NCBI GenBank assembly: GCA_022360315.1
Contig: JAKSDA010000555.1
Coordinates: 17,325-81,324, forward strand
Length of the DNA stretch: 64,000 nucleotides
Source: Pseudomonadota bacterium
GTDB taxonomy: Bacteria; Myxococcota_A; Polyangia; Haliangiales; Haliangiaceae
Direction of reading: 5' to 3'
Below, in pieces: positions 15,650 to 25,038 of this stretch; the first letter of the stretch is position 1; each line of letters begins with the position of its first letter. The position numbers and the translations under genes were made by a program. The notes beneath the pieces were generated by a model. The model worked only from the letters and a program-made list of their open reading frames with translations. It searched no databases and was not told the origin of the DNA.

Positions 15650-17932
15650 ATGGTCGAAAATCCCCAGCCGCGGAGTCTGTGTTTTCGATTCGCCGTGCGG
15701 TACACCCGGGCGGTGACTGCGGGTACCAACGCACAACTCAGCTCGGCGCGATCGCTCCCGGTCGAGGCCGCCACCACGTCGCTGCCCGGCATCGGCCCCA
15801 CATTGGCGCAGAAGCTCGCCGAGCGCGCGATTCACACGGTCGAGGATCTGGTCTGGCTGGTGCCCAGGCGCTATGACGACGCCCGCAATATCGCGCCACT
15901 CGGCCAGGTGATCGACCGGATCCGGCGCGAGGCGGCCGGCGACGACAGCGGTGCGCGGGTCACCTGCGCCGGCCAGGTACTGTCGTGTCGGTTTCACCGC
16001 CGCGGCAGCCGGCGCTGGATCGAGCTCCGACTGGGCGACACCGAAGCGCCCCCGGCCGGAGGCCAAGCCGCGCAGATCATCATCCGCTGGTTCAACGCTC
16101 ACCCCAATATGGCCAAAAAAATGGCCCGAGAAAGCCGGTTGAGCGTATCGGGCCGGGTGGTTCGCCGGGGCCATCACGCCGAGATGGCCAATCCGGACAT
16201 TCTCGAATTGATCTCTCCGGCCGGTCGGGTCTTGCAGCGGGCTGCCACCATCATCCCGCGGTACTCCGATATCGCCGGCGTGCCGGCGGCCAAGCTGCGC
16301 CGGGCGCGCAGCGCAGCAATCGACCGGGTCGATGGCGGACTGGTCGAGGGCGTGCCGCAAAGCGTGTGCGCCGAGCTGGGGCTGGTCTCGCTGCGCGACG
16401 CAGTGATCTCGTTGCACAGTCCGCCCGACAGCTTGTCGATCGAGGAGGTTGCCCTGCTCAACCAGGGCAAGAGCGAGTGGCACCGCCGCCTGGTGTTCGA
16501 GGAATTCTTTGTCCTGGGCCTGGCCATTGCCCGGCGCAGAAAGGCCCGCACGGCCGAAAAAGCCCTGCCCTGCCCCTGTCCACCCGACCGCGACAGCGCT
16601 CTGGCCGGAGCTCTGCCGTTTGCCCTGACCGGGGGACAAAAAAGGGCTATTGCCGCCATATCGGCCGATTTGACCGGCACAGTGCCGATGAATCGACTGT
16701 TGCAGGGCGACGTGGGCTCGGGCAAGACAGCGGTTGCGTTTGCTGCAGCCCATCAGGCGGTGAGTGCCGGGCGTCAGGTCGCGTTCATGGCGCCGACCGA
16801 ACTTCTCGCCGAGCAGCACTTCGGCACTCTCGACCGGTGGTGCTCGGCGCTGGGCATCCGCGCCGCTCTGTTGACCGCGTCCACGCCCAAGAGCGCCCGG
16901 CGTTCCCTGTTCCGCGCCATGGACACCGGCTATCTCCAGCTCGCTGTCGGCACCCACGCTCTGCTCTCGGAAGGCGTGCAATTGCCCGGACTCGGTCTGG
17001 TCATCGTCGATGAACAGCACCGATTTGGCGTGGCTCAGCGGGTCGAGCTGCGGCAAAAGAGCGCCGCTGCCACGCCCCACCTTCTGGTCATGACCGCGAC
17101 GCCAATTCCGCGTACTCTGGCCCTCACTGCCTACGGCGACCTCGACGTCACGGTGATCGACGAGATGCCGCCCGGCCGGACACCGTCCGTCACATTGGTG
17201 CTGTCGGGGGTGACCGGGCGCGAGCGCGCCCACGCCCTGGTCCGCCAGTGCCTGGCCCGCAAGGAACGCGTATTCGTGGTCTGTCCGCTCATCGAACCCG
17301 GCCAGGACGAGATCCGCAAAGACTGGGCCGACGCCACCTCGACTGCAGCCCGCCTGGCCAGCACCTTTGCTCCGGCCCGGGTCGGCTTGGTCCACGGCCG
17401 CATGGCCCAGGCCGACCGCGACGGGGTCATGCAAGAGTTTCGCTCGGGCGGCCTCGATATCCTGGTCGCCACCACCGTGGTGGAAGTCGGCGTCGATGTA
17501 CCTGAGGCCACTGTCATGGTCATCCTGGATGCGCACCATTTTGGGCTGGCCCAGCTTCATCAGCTGCGCGGCCGGGTCGGCCGTGGCGGCGGCCCGTCTC
17601 ATTGTCTGCTCATGACCCGCAAAAGCACGACTCCCGAGGGCCAGCGTCGGCTGGCCGCGATGGCCGAGATCTCGGATGGGTTTCGCATTGCCGAAGAAGA
17701 TCTCGCCATTCGCGGCCCGGGCGAGCTATTGGGCGTTCGCCAAGCCGGGCTGCCCGCCCTTCGCTTCGGCGACTTGCGCCAGCACGGCGAGCTTCTGGTC
17801 AAAGCGCGCGACGCTGCCGAACGCGTGCTGGCCGACGATCCCGAGTTGTCGCGACCCGAGCATGCCATGACTCGCCGCGCCCTGCACACGCGCACGGCCG
17901 GATTGGCCATCTACGGCGCCGAGAGCGGCTAG
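15650..17932 (+). CDS. recG: ATP-dependent DNA helicase RecG
   Basis: 760 residues. The N-terminal wedge/OB domain (about 45-330) has LPGIGPTLAQKLAERAIHTV and GRVVRRGHHAEMANPDIL. The helicase core has Walker A LLQGDVGSGKTAVAF, the DEQH box VIVDEQHRFGVAQR, motif III LLVMTATPIPRTLAL and motif VI QLRGRVGRG. The C-terminal RecG wedge is GFRIAEEDLAIRGPGELLG. Role: fork reversal and branch migration during recombination and repair. About 40 extra N-terminal residues precede the conserved part, so an internal start is possible. Probably co-transcribed with oxyR. Confidence 0.95.
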   Translation: MVENPQPRSLCFRFAVRYTRAVTAGTNAQLSSARSLPVEAATTSLPGIGPTLAQKLAERAIHTVEDLVWLVPRRYDDARNIAPLGQVIDRIRREAAGDDSGARVTCAGQVLSCRFHRRGSRRWIELRLGDTEAPPAGGQAAQIIIRWFNAHPNMAKKMARESRLSVSGRVVRRGHHAEMANPDILELISPAGRVLQRAATIIPRYSDIAGVPAAKLRRARSAAIDRVDGGLVEGVPQSVCAELGLVSLRDAVISLHSPPDSLSIEEVALLNQGKSEWHRRLVFEEFFVLGLAIARRRKARTAEKALPCPCPPDRDSALAGALPFALTGGQKRAIAAISADLTGTVPMNRLLQGDVGSGKTAVAFAAAHQAVSAGRQVAFMAPTELLAEQHFGTLDRWCSALGIRAALLTASTPKSARRSLFRAMDTGYLQLAVGTHALLSEGVQLPGLGLVIVDEQHRFGVAQRVELRQKSAAATPHLLVMTATPIPRTLALTAYGDLDVTVIDEMPPGRTPSVTLVLSGVTGRERAHALVRQCLARKERVFVVCPLIEPGQDEIRKDWADATSTAARLASTFAPARVGLVHGRMAQADRDGVMQEFRSGGLDILVATTVVEVGVDVPEATVMVILDAHHFGLAQLHQLRGRVGRGGGPSHCLLMTRKSTTPEGQRRLAAMAEISDGFRIAEEDLAIRGPGELLGVRQAGLPALRFGDLRQHGELLVKARDAAERVLADDPELSRPEHAMTRRALHTRTAGLAIYGAESG

Positions 17933-17971
17933 CGAGCACCGGTCAATCATCGCATCACTTGTCTGCGCCGG

Positions 17972-19669
17972 TTATTCTTGCGCGGGCGATTGCGGACTGG
18001 CCTGGCCACAGCCCGGCGCGTTTTGGCAAAAACCGGCGCTGGGCGCGATGGTGCGGTGCAGCCTGGCGCCGTCGAGACCGCGGTAGCGCGGCTGCCAGGT
18101 TGTGGATATCGAATCGATGGAACTGGCCGGTGGCGGCACGCGGTGACAGAGCAGCGAGTAATAGCCGGTAAGAATCGCCGCAGTTACGCTCAGTGCGCCA
18201 CCCGCGACAATCATGCGCCGGGCCACACCGGGTCCAAAGGAGCACAGCAGCGCGAGCAAAAGCGCGCCCACAACCAGCAGATAAGGCACCACCGAGGCCA
18301 ACCCGGACAGACCGAGCAGCCAGCCCAGGTTATAGGGCAGGTACCCGGCTAGCCCGAAACGCGCGGTGATGTTGAAAAAGGGATCGGAAAATCCGTCGGG
18401 ATAATAGGGAAAGACCGCGGCCAGCGCGGTGAAGGTCACCATCGCCGCAGCGACCAGACCGACCGCGGGTCCGAGCGCGATCGCGCGCGAGCGCACTGCC
18501 TCGACCGTGGCTGCCACCGGCACAACGTAGAAGGGCACGGTGTACGCAAGATAGCGCGAGCCAACCGACCAGCCGACCTGCGAGTGGCTCAGCGAGCCGG
18601 CCAGGACATACGAAACGGCGATGACAAACCCGCACACCACGGCCTCTGCGATGTGGCCCTGGCGCGTGATCATGAGAACCAGCCCGGGACCGGCCAGCAA
18701 AAGAAACGGCGAGTAGTAAAAAATCCCGCTGCGGGGCGATACCAGCTGCTGGCCCAGGTGGGCCAGCGAAAAGCCACCCAGGCCAAACAATTCGCTGTTG
18801 AGCCAGTTTCTCATCGCCGGGTCCGTGACGTGGTGCATGCCGGTCGTGAATGGGCTTTCGAAGCAAAGCCAGTGATAGGTCAAGAGCACTGCCACCGGCA
18901 CTGCGGCAGCGAGGCAAAAGGCGATCGCGGCAGCCACCTGTCCGTAGGTCCAGTCGCGAGCTCGAACGAGTAGATAGACCAACAACACCGGACTGACAAA
19001 GACAGCGGTATAGTCGACGAGCGCGGCTGCGCCGGCGGCAAGACCGGATAGCGCCGCGGTGACCCGGCCGCCGCGGCCGGGGCGCAGATCGATGCCGCGT
19101 ATGAGGAAAAAGCTGGTCCCGAGCAGCGCCCCAGCCAGATGATGCGATAGCAGCAGAGTGCCGTAGACCAGCGCCATCGAGCCCACGGCATAACCCAAAA
19201 CGAGCAGCCGCCTGGTCGCTCGGTCACGGTCGTCGGAGTCGAGACAGCGCGACAGGAAAAGCACGAACAAGAGCGACGGGATGGCCGCGCCGAACAGGCG
19301 GAGCCAGAAGAAGAGCCGGGCCAGGGGCGGTGGTTTGCCACCGGAACACAGTTTCATCACCGCGTACACGGGCACGAGCAAGAGGCTCATGCCCGGCGCA
19401 TGGCTGGAGTAGGTCTGGCCGTTGTAGGTCGAGGTACCCACAGTCAGCTGGAAGCTGCGAATCTCGTCGTCGATAGCGAGACTGCCGCGCTCGGCCATGG
19501 CCATCGCCAGGTAGATGTGGGGCAGCTCGTCAGCACTGTAGCGGGCCTCGAAATACGGAAACGAGTAGAGATAAATAAACGCGATCGCCGCACCGAGCCA
19601 CCACCGACGGGCCCGCAATAGCAGGCGGCCGAGGCGCGCGTAGAGCGGCTGAGTTGCGACATCCGACAT
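17972..19669 (-). CDS. polytopic membrane protein, glycosyltransferase-C-like, unknown substrate
   Basis: 565 residues with roughly 11-13 hydrophobic segments. After the first transmembrane helix (LGAAIAFIYLYSFPYFEARY) comes ADELPHIYLAMAMAERGSLA, an acidic loop in the place where GT-C (PMT/ArnT-like) transferases carry catalytic acidic residues. A second loop, TYNGQTYSSHAPGMSLLLVP, is also typical of membrane mannosyltransferase-like proteins. A lipid-linked sugar transferase acting on the periplasmic side is plausible but not shown. Stands alone between recG (convergent) and serA (divergent). Confidence 0.6.
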   Translation of the reverse strand: MSDVATQPLYARLGRLLLRARRWWLGAAIAFIYLYSFPYFEARYSADELPHIYLAMAMAERGSLAIDDEIRSFQLTVGTSTYNGQTYSSHAPGMSLLLVPVYAVMKLCSGGKPPPLARLFFWLRLFGAAIPSLLFVLFLSRCLDSDDRDRATRRLLVLGYAVGSMALVYGTLLLSHHLAGALLGTSFFLIRGIDLRPGRGGRVTAALSGLAAGAAALVDYTAVFVSPVLLVYLLVRARDWTYGQVAAAIAFCLAAAVPVAVLLTYHWLCFESPFTTGMHHVTDPAMRNWLNSELFGLGGFSLAHLGQQLVSPRSGIFYYSPFLLLAGPGLVLMITRQGHIAEAVVCGFVIAVSYVLAGSLSHSQVGWSVGSRYLAYTVPFYVVPVAATVEAVRSRAIALGPAVGLVAAAMVTFTALAAVFPYYPDGFSDPFFNITARFGLAGYLPYNLGWLLGLSGLASVVPYLLVVGALLLALLCSFGPGVARRMIVAGGALSVTAAILTGYYSLLCHRVPPPASSIDSISTTWQPRYRGLDGARLHRTIAPSAGFCQNAPGCGQASPQSPAQE

Positions 19670-19817
19670 GGGCAGAACAGCTCTTTTTACTTGCTTTGGC
19701 CCCCGGGGGAAAAGAATGCCGGCCGCAAAAGCCGCCCGGCATGCCCTGCGCGAGGTCGCCAGTCACGACCGCATCAAACACACCGATACAATTGAAATCA
19801 ACTACTTGCGAAGGGGG

Positions 19818-19880
19818 GCGGGCAGTCACAGGCTTCGCTGCGCAAGTGCCCAAACGGGTGAGGAGCGGGCGGTCACAGGC
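19818..19880. repeat. 16-bp direct repeat in the serA leader
   Basis: GCGGGCAGTCACAGGC at 19818-19833 recurs with one change (GCGGGCGGTCACAGGC) at 19865-19880, 47 bases later, within 140 bases of the serA start. It may be a paired binding site or simply a local duplication. No known riboswitch fold was recognised in this leader. Confidence 0.45.
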
Positions 19881-19951
19881 GAGACGTCCCGGCGAGATTC
19901 CCCCGGGCTGCGCTTGATCTCGACGACTGCTACGAGGACATTTCGGCAATC

Positions 19952-21184
19952 ATGGACCATCGGCTGTCGTTTCCGAAAGAAAAGATCAAGGTCGTCTTGC
20001 TCGAGGGCATCCACCAGAGCGCGGTGGATTATCTGCACCGCAGCGGCTACACCAACGTCGTGCACCACGCCCGCGCCTTGCCGCTCGACGAGCTTCGCGC
20101 CGAGCTGGCCACGGCCTACCTGGTCGGCATTCGCTCGCGCACCCAGCTCACCGCCGACGTCCTGGCCGATACCGAACGCCTCTTTGCAGTGGGCTGCTTT
20201 TGCATCGGAACCAACCAGGTCGACCTCGACGCCGCAGGCCAGCAGGGTATTCCGGTATTCAATGCACCCCACTCCAATACCCGCAGCGTGGCCGAGCTGG
20301 TCATCGCCGAGTCGATCATGCTGCTGCGCGGCTTGGGCGACAAGAACGGCGCAGCTCATCGCGGCGGATGGCAAAAAAGCGCCCGGCAATCCTACGAGCT
20401 GCGCAGCAAAACCATGGGCATCGTGGGTTATGGTCACATCGGCTCCCAGGTGTCGATTCTGGCCGAGGCGCTCGGCATGCGGGTGATCTATCACGATATC
20501 GTGCCCAGGCTGGCCATGGGCAATGCGCAACAGCTGGGCAGCTTGACCGAACTCCTCACCGAGGCCGATATCGTCACCCTGCACGTTCCCCAGGACCCGT
20601 CCACACACAACCTGATCAACCGGGATCGACTGGCCGAAATGCGGCCGGGCAGCTACCTCATCAACGCCAGCCGGGGCACCGTGGTCGATGTGGACGCACT
20701 GGCCGACGCCGTGCGCTCAGGCCATGTGGCCGGTGCAGCGGTCGATGTATTTCCCCGCGAACCCAAGAGCAACGACGAGACCTTCGAGTCGCCGCTGCGC
20801 GGCCTGCCCAATGTGATTCTGACCCCACATATCGGCGGCAGCACGGTCGAGGCCCAGCGCAACATCGGCCAGGAAGTCGCCTCCAAGCTGGTCAATTACA
20901 GCGATCAGGGCACCACGATGAGTGCGGTCAACTTCCCCCAGCTATCGCTCTCGGCCCACAAGGACGCCCATCGCCTGCTCCATATCCACCACAATCAGCC
21001 CGGTGTGCTGGCCGCGGTCAACCGGGTGCTGACCGGCTCGGAAGCCAATATCCTGGGCCAGCATCTCCAGACCGACCCCCAGCTCGGCTACGTGGTCACC
21101 GATGTGGACCGCGAACACGCCGACAACCTGCGCGGCGATCTCCTGGCCATACCCGGCACCATACGCTGCCGGATTCTGTACTGA
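19952..21184 (+). CDS. serA: D-3-phosphoglycerate dehydrogenase
   Basis: 410 residues, matching the short E. coli-type SerA with one C-terminal ACT domain. The NAD-binding glycine motif is MGIVGYGHIGSQVSILAEAL (about 153-172). Catalytic Arg, Glu and His lie in INASRGTVVDVDALADAVRS, FPREPKSNDE and ILTPHIGGSTVEAQRNIGQE. The ACT domain starts near residue 335 (AHRLLHIHHNQPGVLAAVNR) and is where serine feedback inhibition acts in the family. Reaction: 3-phosphoglycerate to 3-phosphohydroxypyruvate, the first step of serine synthesis. The next gene follows 81 bases later. Confidence 0.95.
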   Translation: MDHRLSFPKEKIKVVLLEGIHQSAVDYLHRSGYTNVVHHARALPLDELRAELATAYLVGIRSRTQLTADVLADTERLFAVGCFCIGTNQVDLDAAGQQGIPVFNAPHSNTRSVAELVIAESIMLLRGLGDKNGAAHRGGWQKSARQSYELRSKTMGIVGYGHIGSQVSILAEALGMRVIYHDIVPRLAMGNAQQLGSLTELLTEADIVTLHVPQDPSTHNLINRDRLAEMRPGSYLINASRGTVVDVDALADAVRSGHVAGAAVDVFPREPKSNDETFESPLRGLPNVILTPHIGGSTVEAQRNIGQEVASKLVNYSDQGTTMSAVNFPQLSLSAHKDAHRLLHIHHNQPGVLAAVNRVLTGSEANILGQHLQTDPQLGYVVTDVDREHADNLRGDLLAIPGTIRCRILY

Positions 21185-21265
21185 TCCGGACCACCCCGGT
21201 CGCCCGGCGGTTTATCCTGCTGCGCGTCGGGCTCGCCCAACAGAAAAACACCGTAGGAGAACACC

Positions 21266-22678
21266 ATGGGCTGGTTTTTATTGCTCGCCGCCGCCGCCAT
21301 TCTATCGTCTCTGTATGTTGCGCTGGTGGCGTTTCTCAGCGCGCGCTATCCCGAAACACACTGGGATTGGAGCGCGCTCGACTGGGACGACATCGCATTC
21401 CCCGACGGCTTTGTGTGGGGTGTGGCCGCGGCCGCCCATCAGGTCGAGGGCGGTTGCGACAACAACAACTGGAGCCGCTGGGAAAATCAGACAGCTCCGG
21501 ACGGCACGCCGCGCATCTCTCGCGGCCAAAAAGCTGGCCGCGCCTGTGATCACTGGAATCGCTACGGTGAGGACATCCAGCTCATCACCGAGCTGGGCGT
21601 CACATCCTATCGCTTCTCGCCAGCGTGGAGCAAACTCGAGCCCGAGCCGGGCCGCTTCGACGACGACGCCATCAAACACTACCACGACGTTCTCGACGCC
21701 ATGAAACAGGCCGGGGTCACCCCCATGTTAACCCTGCACCACTTTACCCATCCGCTGTGGTTCGAAGACATGGGCGGGTTCGAGAAAGAGGACAACATCG
21801 CCCACTTCGTCCGCTTTGCCGAGCGGCTTTTTGCCGAGTACAGGGACAAGATCGAGCTGTGGTGCACGATCAACGAACCCGCCGTATTCGCCGCCGCCGG
21901 CTGGTTTCAAGGCCGCTTTCCGCCGGGCAAGGAAAACGCCCAGCTCACCGCCGAGGTGCTGGCCAATCTGATGACCGCGCACGTCAGAGTGTACGAGGCG
22001 GTCAAAGCCATGCCCGGCGGTGACAATGCCCGGATCGGGCTGGTCAAAAATATCTTTCAATTCGATCCCAGCCGCCGCTATCACCTGGCCGACTGGGTCG
22101 TGGCCCGCACCTTCGATCACGTCTTTAACGGCGCCATCCTGGCCTGTCTCAAGACCGGCCGATTTCGCGTCAGGGTACCGGGCCAGATCGCAGTCGAGCG
22201 CGACCTGCCCGGCGCATCGGCGTCTCTCGACTTTGTCGGTCTCAATTACTATTCTCATTTCCACCTCCGCAGCCAGTTGGGCCGCGACCCGTGGTTTCGT
22301 TTTGTCGAGCGCCCGGGCGACATTCAAACCGACATGGACTACGCGATCTACGCCGAGGGCTTCCACCGCGCACTCGTGCAGATCGCCGAGCTCGGCCTGC
22401 CCATCTACGTGACCGAAAACGGCGTCGCCGACGCCCGCGACGACCGTCGAGCTCTGTACATTCGCCGCTATCTCTACGCAATGAGCCGGGCCATCGACGA
22501 TGGCGCCGACGTGCGCGGGTATTACTACTGGTCCCTCATGGACAACTTCGAATGGGCCGAGGGCTACGATATGAAATTTGGCCTCTATTCCATGGATCCC
22601 GCCACCCTGGAGCGCAAACTGCGCGACGGTGCCCGCGCCTATACCATGGTGGTCCAGGCCAGCCGCGAGCTCGACTGA
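21266..22678 (+). CDS. membrane-anchored GH1 glycosidase (beta-glucosidase-like)
   Basis: 470 residues. An N-terminal hydrophobic helix (WFLLLAAAAILSSLYVALVA, residues 3-22) precedes a complete GH1 barrel: FPDGFVWGVAAAAHQVEGG, acid/base glutamate in TINEP (about Glu204), FVGLNYYSHFH, nucleophile in YVTENG (about Glu384) and the closing WSLMDNFEWAEGYDMKFGLY. Reaction: retaining hydrolysis of a beta-glycoside; substrate not determinable. The uncleaved-looking anchor with no signal-peptidase site implies an inner-membrane or periplasm-facing enzyme, unusual because most bacterial GH1 enzymes are soluble. A GGAGAA ribosome site precedes the ATG. Confidence 0.88.
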   Translation: MGWFLLLAAAAILSSLYVALVAFLSARYPETHWDWSALDWDDIAFPDGFVWGVAAAAHQVEGGCDNNNWSRWENQTAPDGTPRISRGQKAGRACDHWNRYGEDIQLITELGVTSYRFSPAWSKLEPEPGRFDDDAIKHYHDVLDAMKQAGVTPMLTLHHFTHPLWFEDMGGFEKEDNIAHFVRFAERLFAEYRDKIELWCTINEPAVFAAAGWFQGRFPPGKENAQLTAEVLANLMTAHVRVYEAVKAMPGGDNARIGLVKNIFQFDPSRRYHLADWVVARTFDHVFNGAILACLKTGRFRVRVPGQIAVERDLPGASASLDFVGLNYYSHFHLRSQLGRDPWFRFVERPGDIQTDMDYAIYAEGFHRALVQIAELGLPIYVTENGVADARDDRRALYIRRYLYAMSRAIDDGADVRGYYYWSLMDNFEWAEGYDMKFGLYSMDPATLERKLRDGARAYTMVVQASRELD

Positions 22679-22708
22679 CAGGTCCAAGTGGGGCCGGAGA
22701 CATTCGCC

Positions 22709-23482
22709 ATGCGTATTGCAACCTGGAACATCAACGGAATGAAAGCGCGCTTCTCGTATCTGGCTCGCTGGCTTGCCGACGTGCAGCCCGACGTGGTCGG
22801 ATTGCAGGAACTCAAAATGACCGACGACCAGTTCCCCCGCGAACTGTTCAAAGACGCCGGCTACCACGCCGCGACTCACGGTCAAAAAGGCTGGAACGGC
22901 GTGGCCATCCTCACCCGAGAACCGGCCGAGGTGACCCAGGTAGGTCTGCCGGGCCAGGAAGAGATGGGCGCGCGGCTACTTACTGTGGATGTGGCTGACC
23001 TGTCATTTTCCACAGTCTACTGTCCGAACGGAAAATCGGTCGAGCACGAGGATTTTCAGCGCAAGCTGTCGTGGTTCGATGCCCTTGGCGCCCACATTGC
23101 AGAGCGTCACCACGCCGATCAACCGGTGGTTTTGTGTGGCGACTTCAACATCGTGCCAGCGGCGATCGACAGCTGGAACGAGGATCGACTCGGCGGGTTC
23201 ATCTTTCACACCGAGGCCGAGCGATCTCGCCTGAAACGGCTGTTGAACTGGGGATTATTCGACATTTTTCGGTCCAAACACCCCGACCAGCCCGGCTTTA
23301 CCTGGTGGGATTATCGCGGCGGCGCGTTTCACAAGCAGCAGGGGCTCAGGATCGATCTCGTGCTCGCCACAGCCAACGTGGCCGAGCGGGTCACCGCCGT
23401 TCATCTCGAACGCCGGTGGCGCAAAAAACTAGAAGGGATGATCCCGTCCGACCACGCTCCCATGTGGGTTGACCTGGATTGA
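22709..23482 (+). CDS. xthA: exodeoxyribonuclease III (AP endonuclease)
   Basis: 257 residues from the ATG at 22709 (MRIATWNINGMKARFSYLAR); a start 21 bases upstream would only add non-family residues. Motifs of the EEP nuclease fold are WNING, the metal-binding glutamate in VVGLQELKM, NGKSVEHEDFQRKLSWFDAL, the catalytic Asp/Asn in VLCGDFNIVP, TWWDYRGGAF, RIDLVLAT, and the terminal SDHAPMWVDLD. Role: incises abasic sites and removes 3' blocks in base-excision repair. It follows the GH1 gene by 30 bases on the same strand. Confidence 0.94.
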   Translation: MRIATWNINGMKARFSYLARWLADVQPDVVGLQELKMTDDQFPRELFKDAGYHAATHGQKGWNGVAILTREPAEVTQVGLPGQEEMGARLLTVDVADLSFSTVYCPNGKSVEHEDFQRKLSWFDALGAHIAERHHADQPVVLCGDFNIVPAAIDSWNEDRLGGFIFHTEAERSRLKRLLNWGLFDIFRSKHPDQPGFTWWDYRGGAFHKQQGLRIDLVLATANVAERVTAVHLERRWRKKLEGMIPSDHAPMWVDLD

Positions 23483-23792
23483 TCTAATCCCATCAGGTGT
23501 TAGATGACATGCGCAAACGTTGTTGTCTGCACGTTTTTTGTGCCTAAACAGAAACACATTGGTGTGGATCAAACGAGGCACTCGCCTGCACCCGCCAGAT
23601 TGATCGCACTGAACAACTGCTGAGCGGTACTCGCCCGCATCCTGTGCGGCCAGTAGAGATTGTATTCGTCGCGGCATTGTCGCGGAGTTGCAGCGGCCGA
23701 GGAGCGCATCTGGCGACTCCTGGTCACGGGCATCGACAACCTGCCGTCAAACAGAGTTGATGGGACAATCTGCTCGACGGAAGGGTGAGACA
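23483..23792. other. intergenic, no gene seen
   Basis: 310 bases between xthA and the PD40 gene. An AT-rich stretch around 23510-23560 contains GCACGTTTTTTGTGC, a 4-base stem around a T run, too weak to call a terminator. An in-frame extension of the downstream gene to 23688 exists but lacks family sequence. Nothing else is supported. Confidence 0.5.
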
Positions 23793-24821
23793 ATGACACA
23801 TATCAAGAGGGCCTGTCTTATTCCAGCGATATTGGTTTTTTCCGTGGCCCCCGCGCCTTTGCAACTGGCTGCCGGGCCACCCATTGGAGACTGGAAGACG
23901 GTCAATCTGGGCGCTGTGCTGAACTCCGAATATCACGAGGCGTTCTCGACAGTTACTGCAGATGAGCGGACGATCTATTTCGCTTCCAACCGGCCGGGTG
24001 GATACGGTCGGTCACATCGCGATAGTCCCTGGCAATTGGCCAGTTATGACATATATGTCGCTCACCGTAGCCAAAAAAATGCCTCCTGGGGCACACCAAC
24101 TCTGCTGGGTCCCAACATCAATACAAGCGCCAGCGAGCATAGCGTGTCGATTAGCCCTGATGGTCACTATATGTATTTTGCCAGCGATCGCCCGGGAGGG
24201 TGCGGTGGGATGGATATCTACGTCAGCTACCGGAGAAATCGCCACGATGACCACGGCTGGGGGACGCCGGTCAATCTGGGATGCAAGGTCAACAGCCCGT
24301 ATATAGACTCCTGTCCGATTTATCATGTCGACAAAAAGGGCCTGGCCCGGCTCTTCTTTGCTCAGTCCAACCTCGACGGCCCACCCCCCGATCTGCCGAC
24401 ACAGCTCAGCAGCCTCGATTTTGTGGTGAGCAAACACAATCGGTACCGCAACACATTTGGCGTGCCGGAAACCCTGCCTCTCAGTACCGAGTATCAAGAC
24501 TCTCACCTGGATCCGGTCAATGGGTATATATGGGGTCAATATCCCATGGGCTTCGGCCAGGGTGATATCTGGCTATCGCTGAAACGAAAGGGCGTATTCA
24601 CCAATCCGATCAACCTGGGCCCGGATGTGAACACCGAATATGAGGAGCAAATCCCCACAGCATCCCGAAATGGCACAAGGCTTTATTATGCATCTGATCG
24701 CCCGGGCGGATTTGGCGGAGTGGACCTCTACATGTCGAAGCTGCGCAAACAATGCCACCGCGACAGTGATAGTGATAGTGATAGTGATAGTGATTCTTCA
24801 TCGCTGCGCAGGTGCTGGTAA
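23793..24821 (+). CDS. secreted PD40 (WD40-like) beta-propeller protein with Asp-Ser tail
   Basis: 342 residues from the ATG at 23793, which has an AAGGGTGAG ribosome site and opens a signal peptide (MTHIKRACLIPAILVFSVAP, likely cut after LAAG or AAG-PP). The mature part repeats the PD40 motif: ADERTIYFASNRPGGYG, SPDGHYMYFASDRPGGCGGM and GTRLYYASDRPGGFGGVDLY. Such propellers occur in periplasmic TolB/OmpA-linked proteins and usually bind ligands or peptidoglycan-associated partners. Only about four blades are evident. The C-terminus carries a run of Asp-Ser pairs encoded by a hexanucleotide repeat, then SSSLRRCW. Confidence 0.75.
   Translation: MTHIKRACLIPAILVFSVAPAPLQLAAGPPIGDWKTVNLGAVLNSEYHEAFSTVTADERTIYFASNRPGGYGRSHRDSPWQLASYDIYVAHRSQKNASWGTPTLLGPNINTSASEHSVSISPDGHYMYFASDRPGGCGGMDIYVSYRRNRHDDHGWGTPVNLGCKVNSPYIDSCPIYHVDKKGLARLFFAQSNLDGPPPDLPTQLSSLDFVVSKHNRYRNTFGVPETLPLSTEYQDSHLDPVNGYIWGQYPMGFGQGDIWLSLKRKGVFTNPINLGPDVNTEYEEQIPTASRNGTRLYYASDRPGGFGGVDLYMSKLRKQCHRDSDSDSDSDSDSSSLRRCW
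24765..24794 (+). repeat. hexanucleotide (AGTGAT)5 microsatellite, in-frame
   Basis: Five perfect AGTGAT units lie near the 3' end of the PD40 gene and encode Ser-Asp pairs. The unit is a multiple of three, so slippage changes tail length without breaking the frame. Confidence 0.85.
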
Positions 24822-25038
24822 TATGGCCCCGGTGTTTTTGTTGTGGCGTTGATGTACCGCCCGACCAATTGTTCGAGGTAACCGAGGTGGGGCCGATGCC
24901 CTTTGCGGGCGCGCTCTCGGGTGCATTTTGTCGTGATCGGACAATCCGGACTCCGGGGCATTTGGGCGATCCGGGCAAAGGGTCGGTTGACCCCGCCAGA
25001 GGCCACTGGTAAGAGATGGCCAGATCAAGGCAGTTCCC

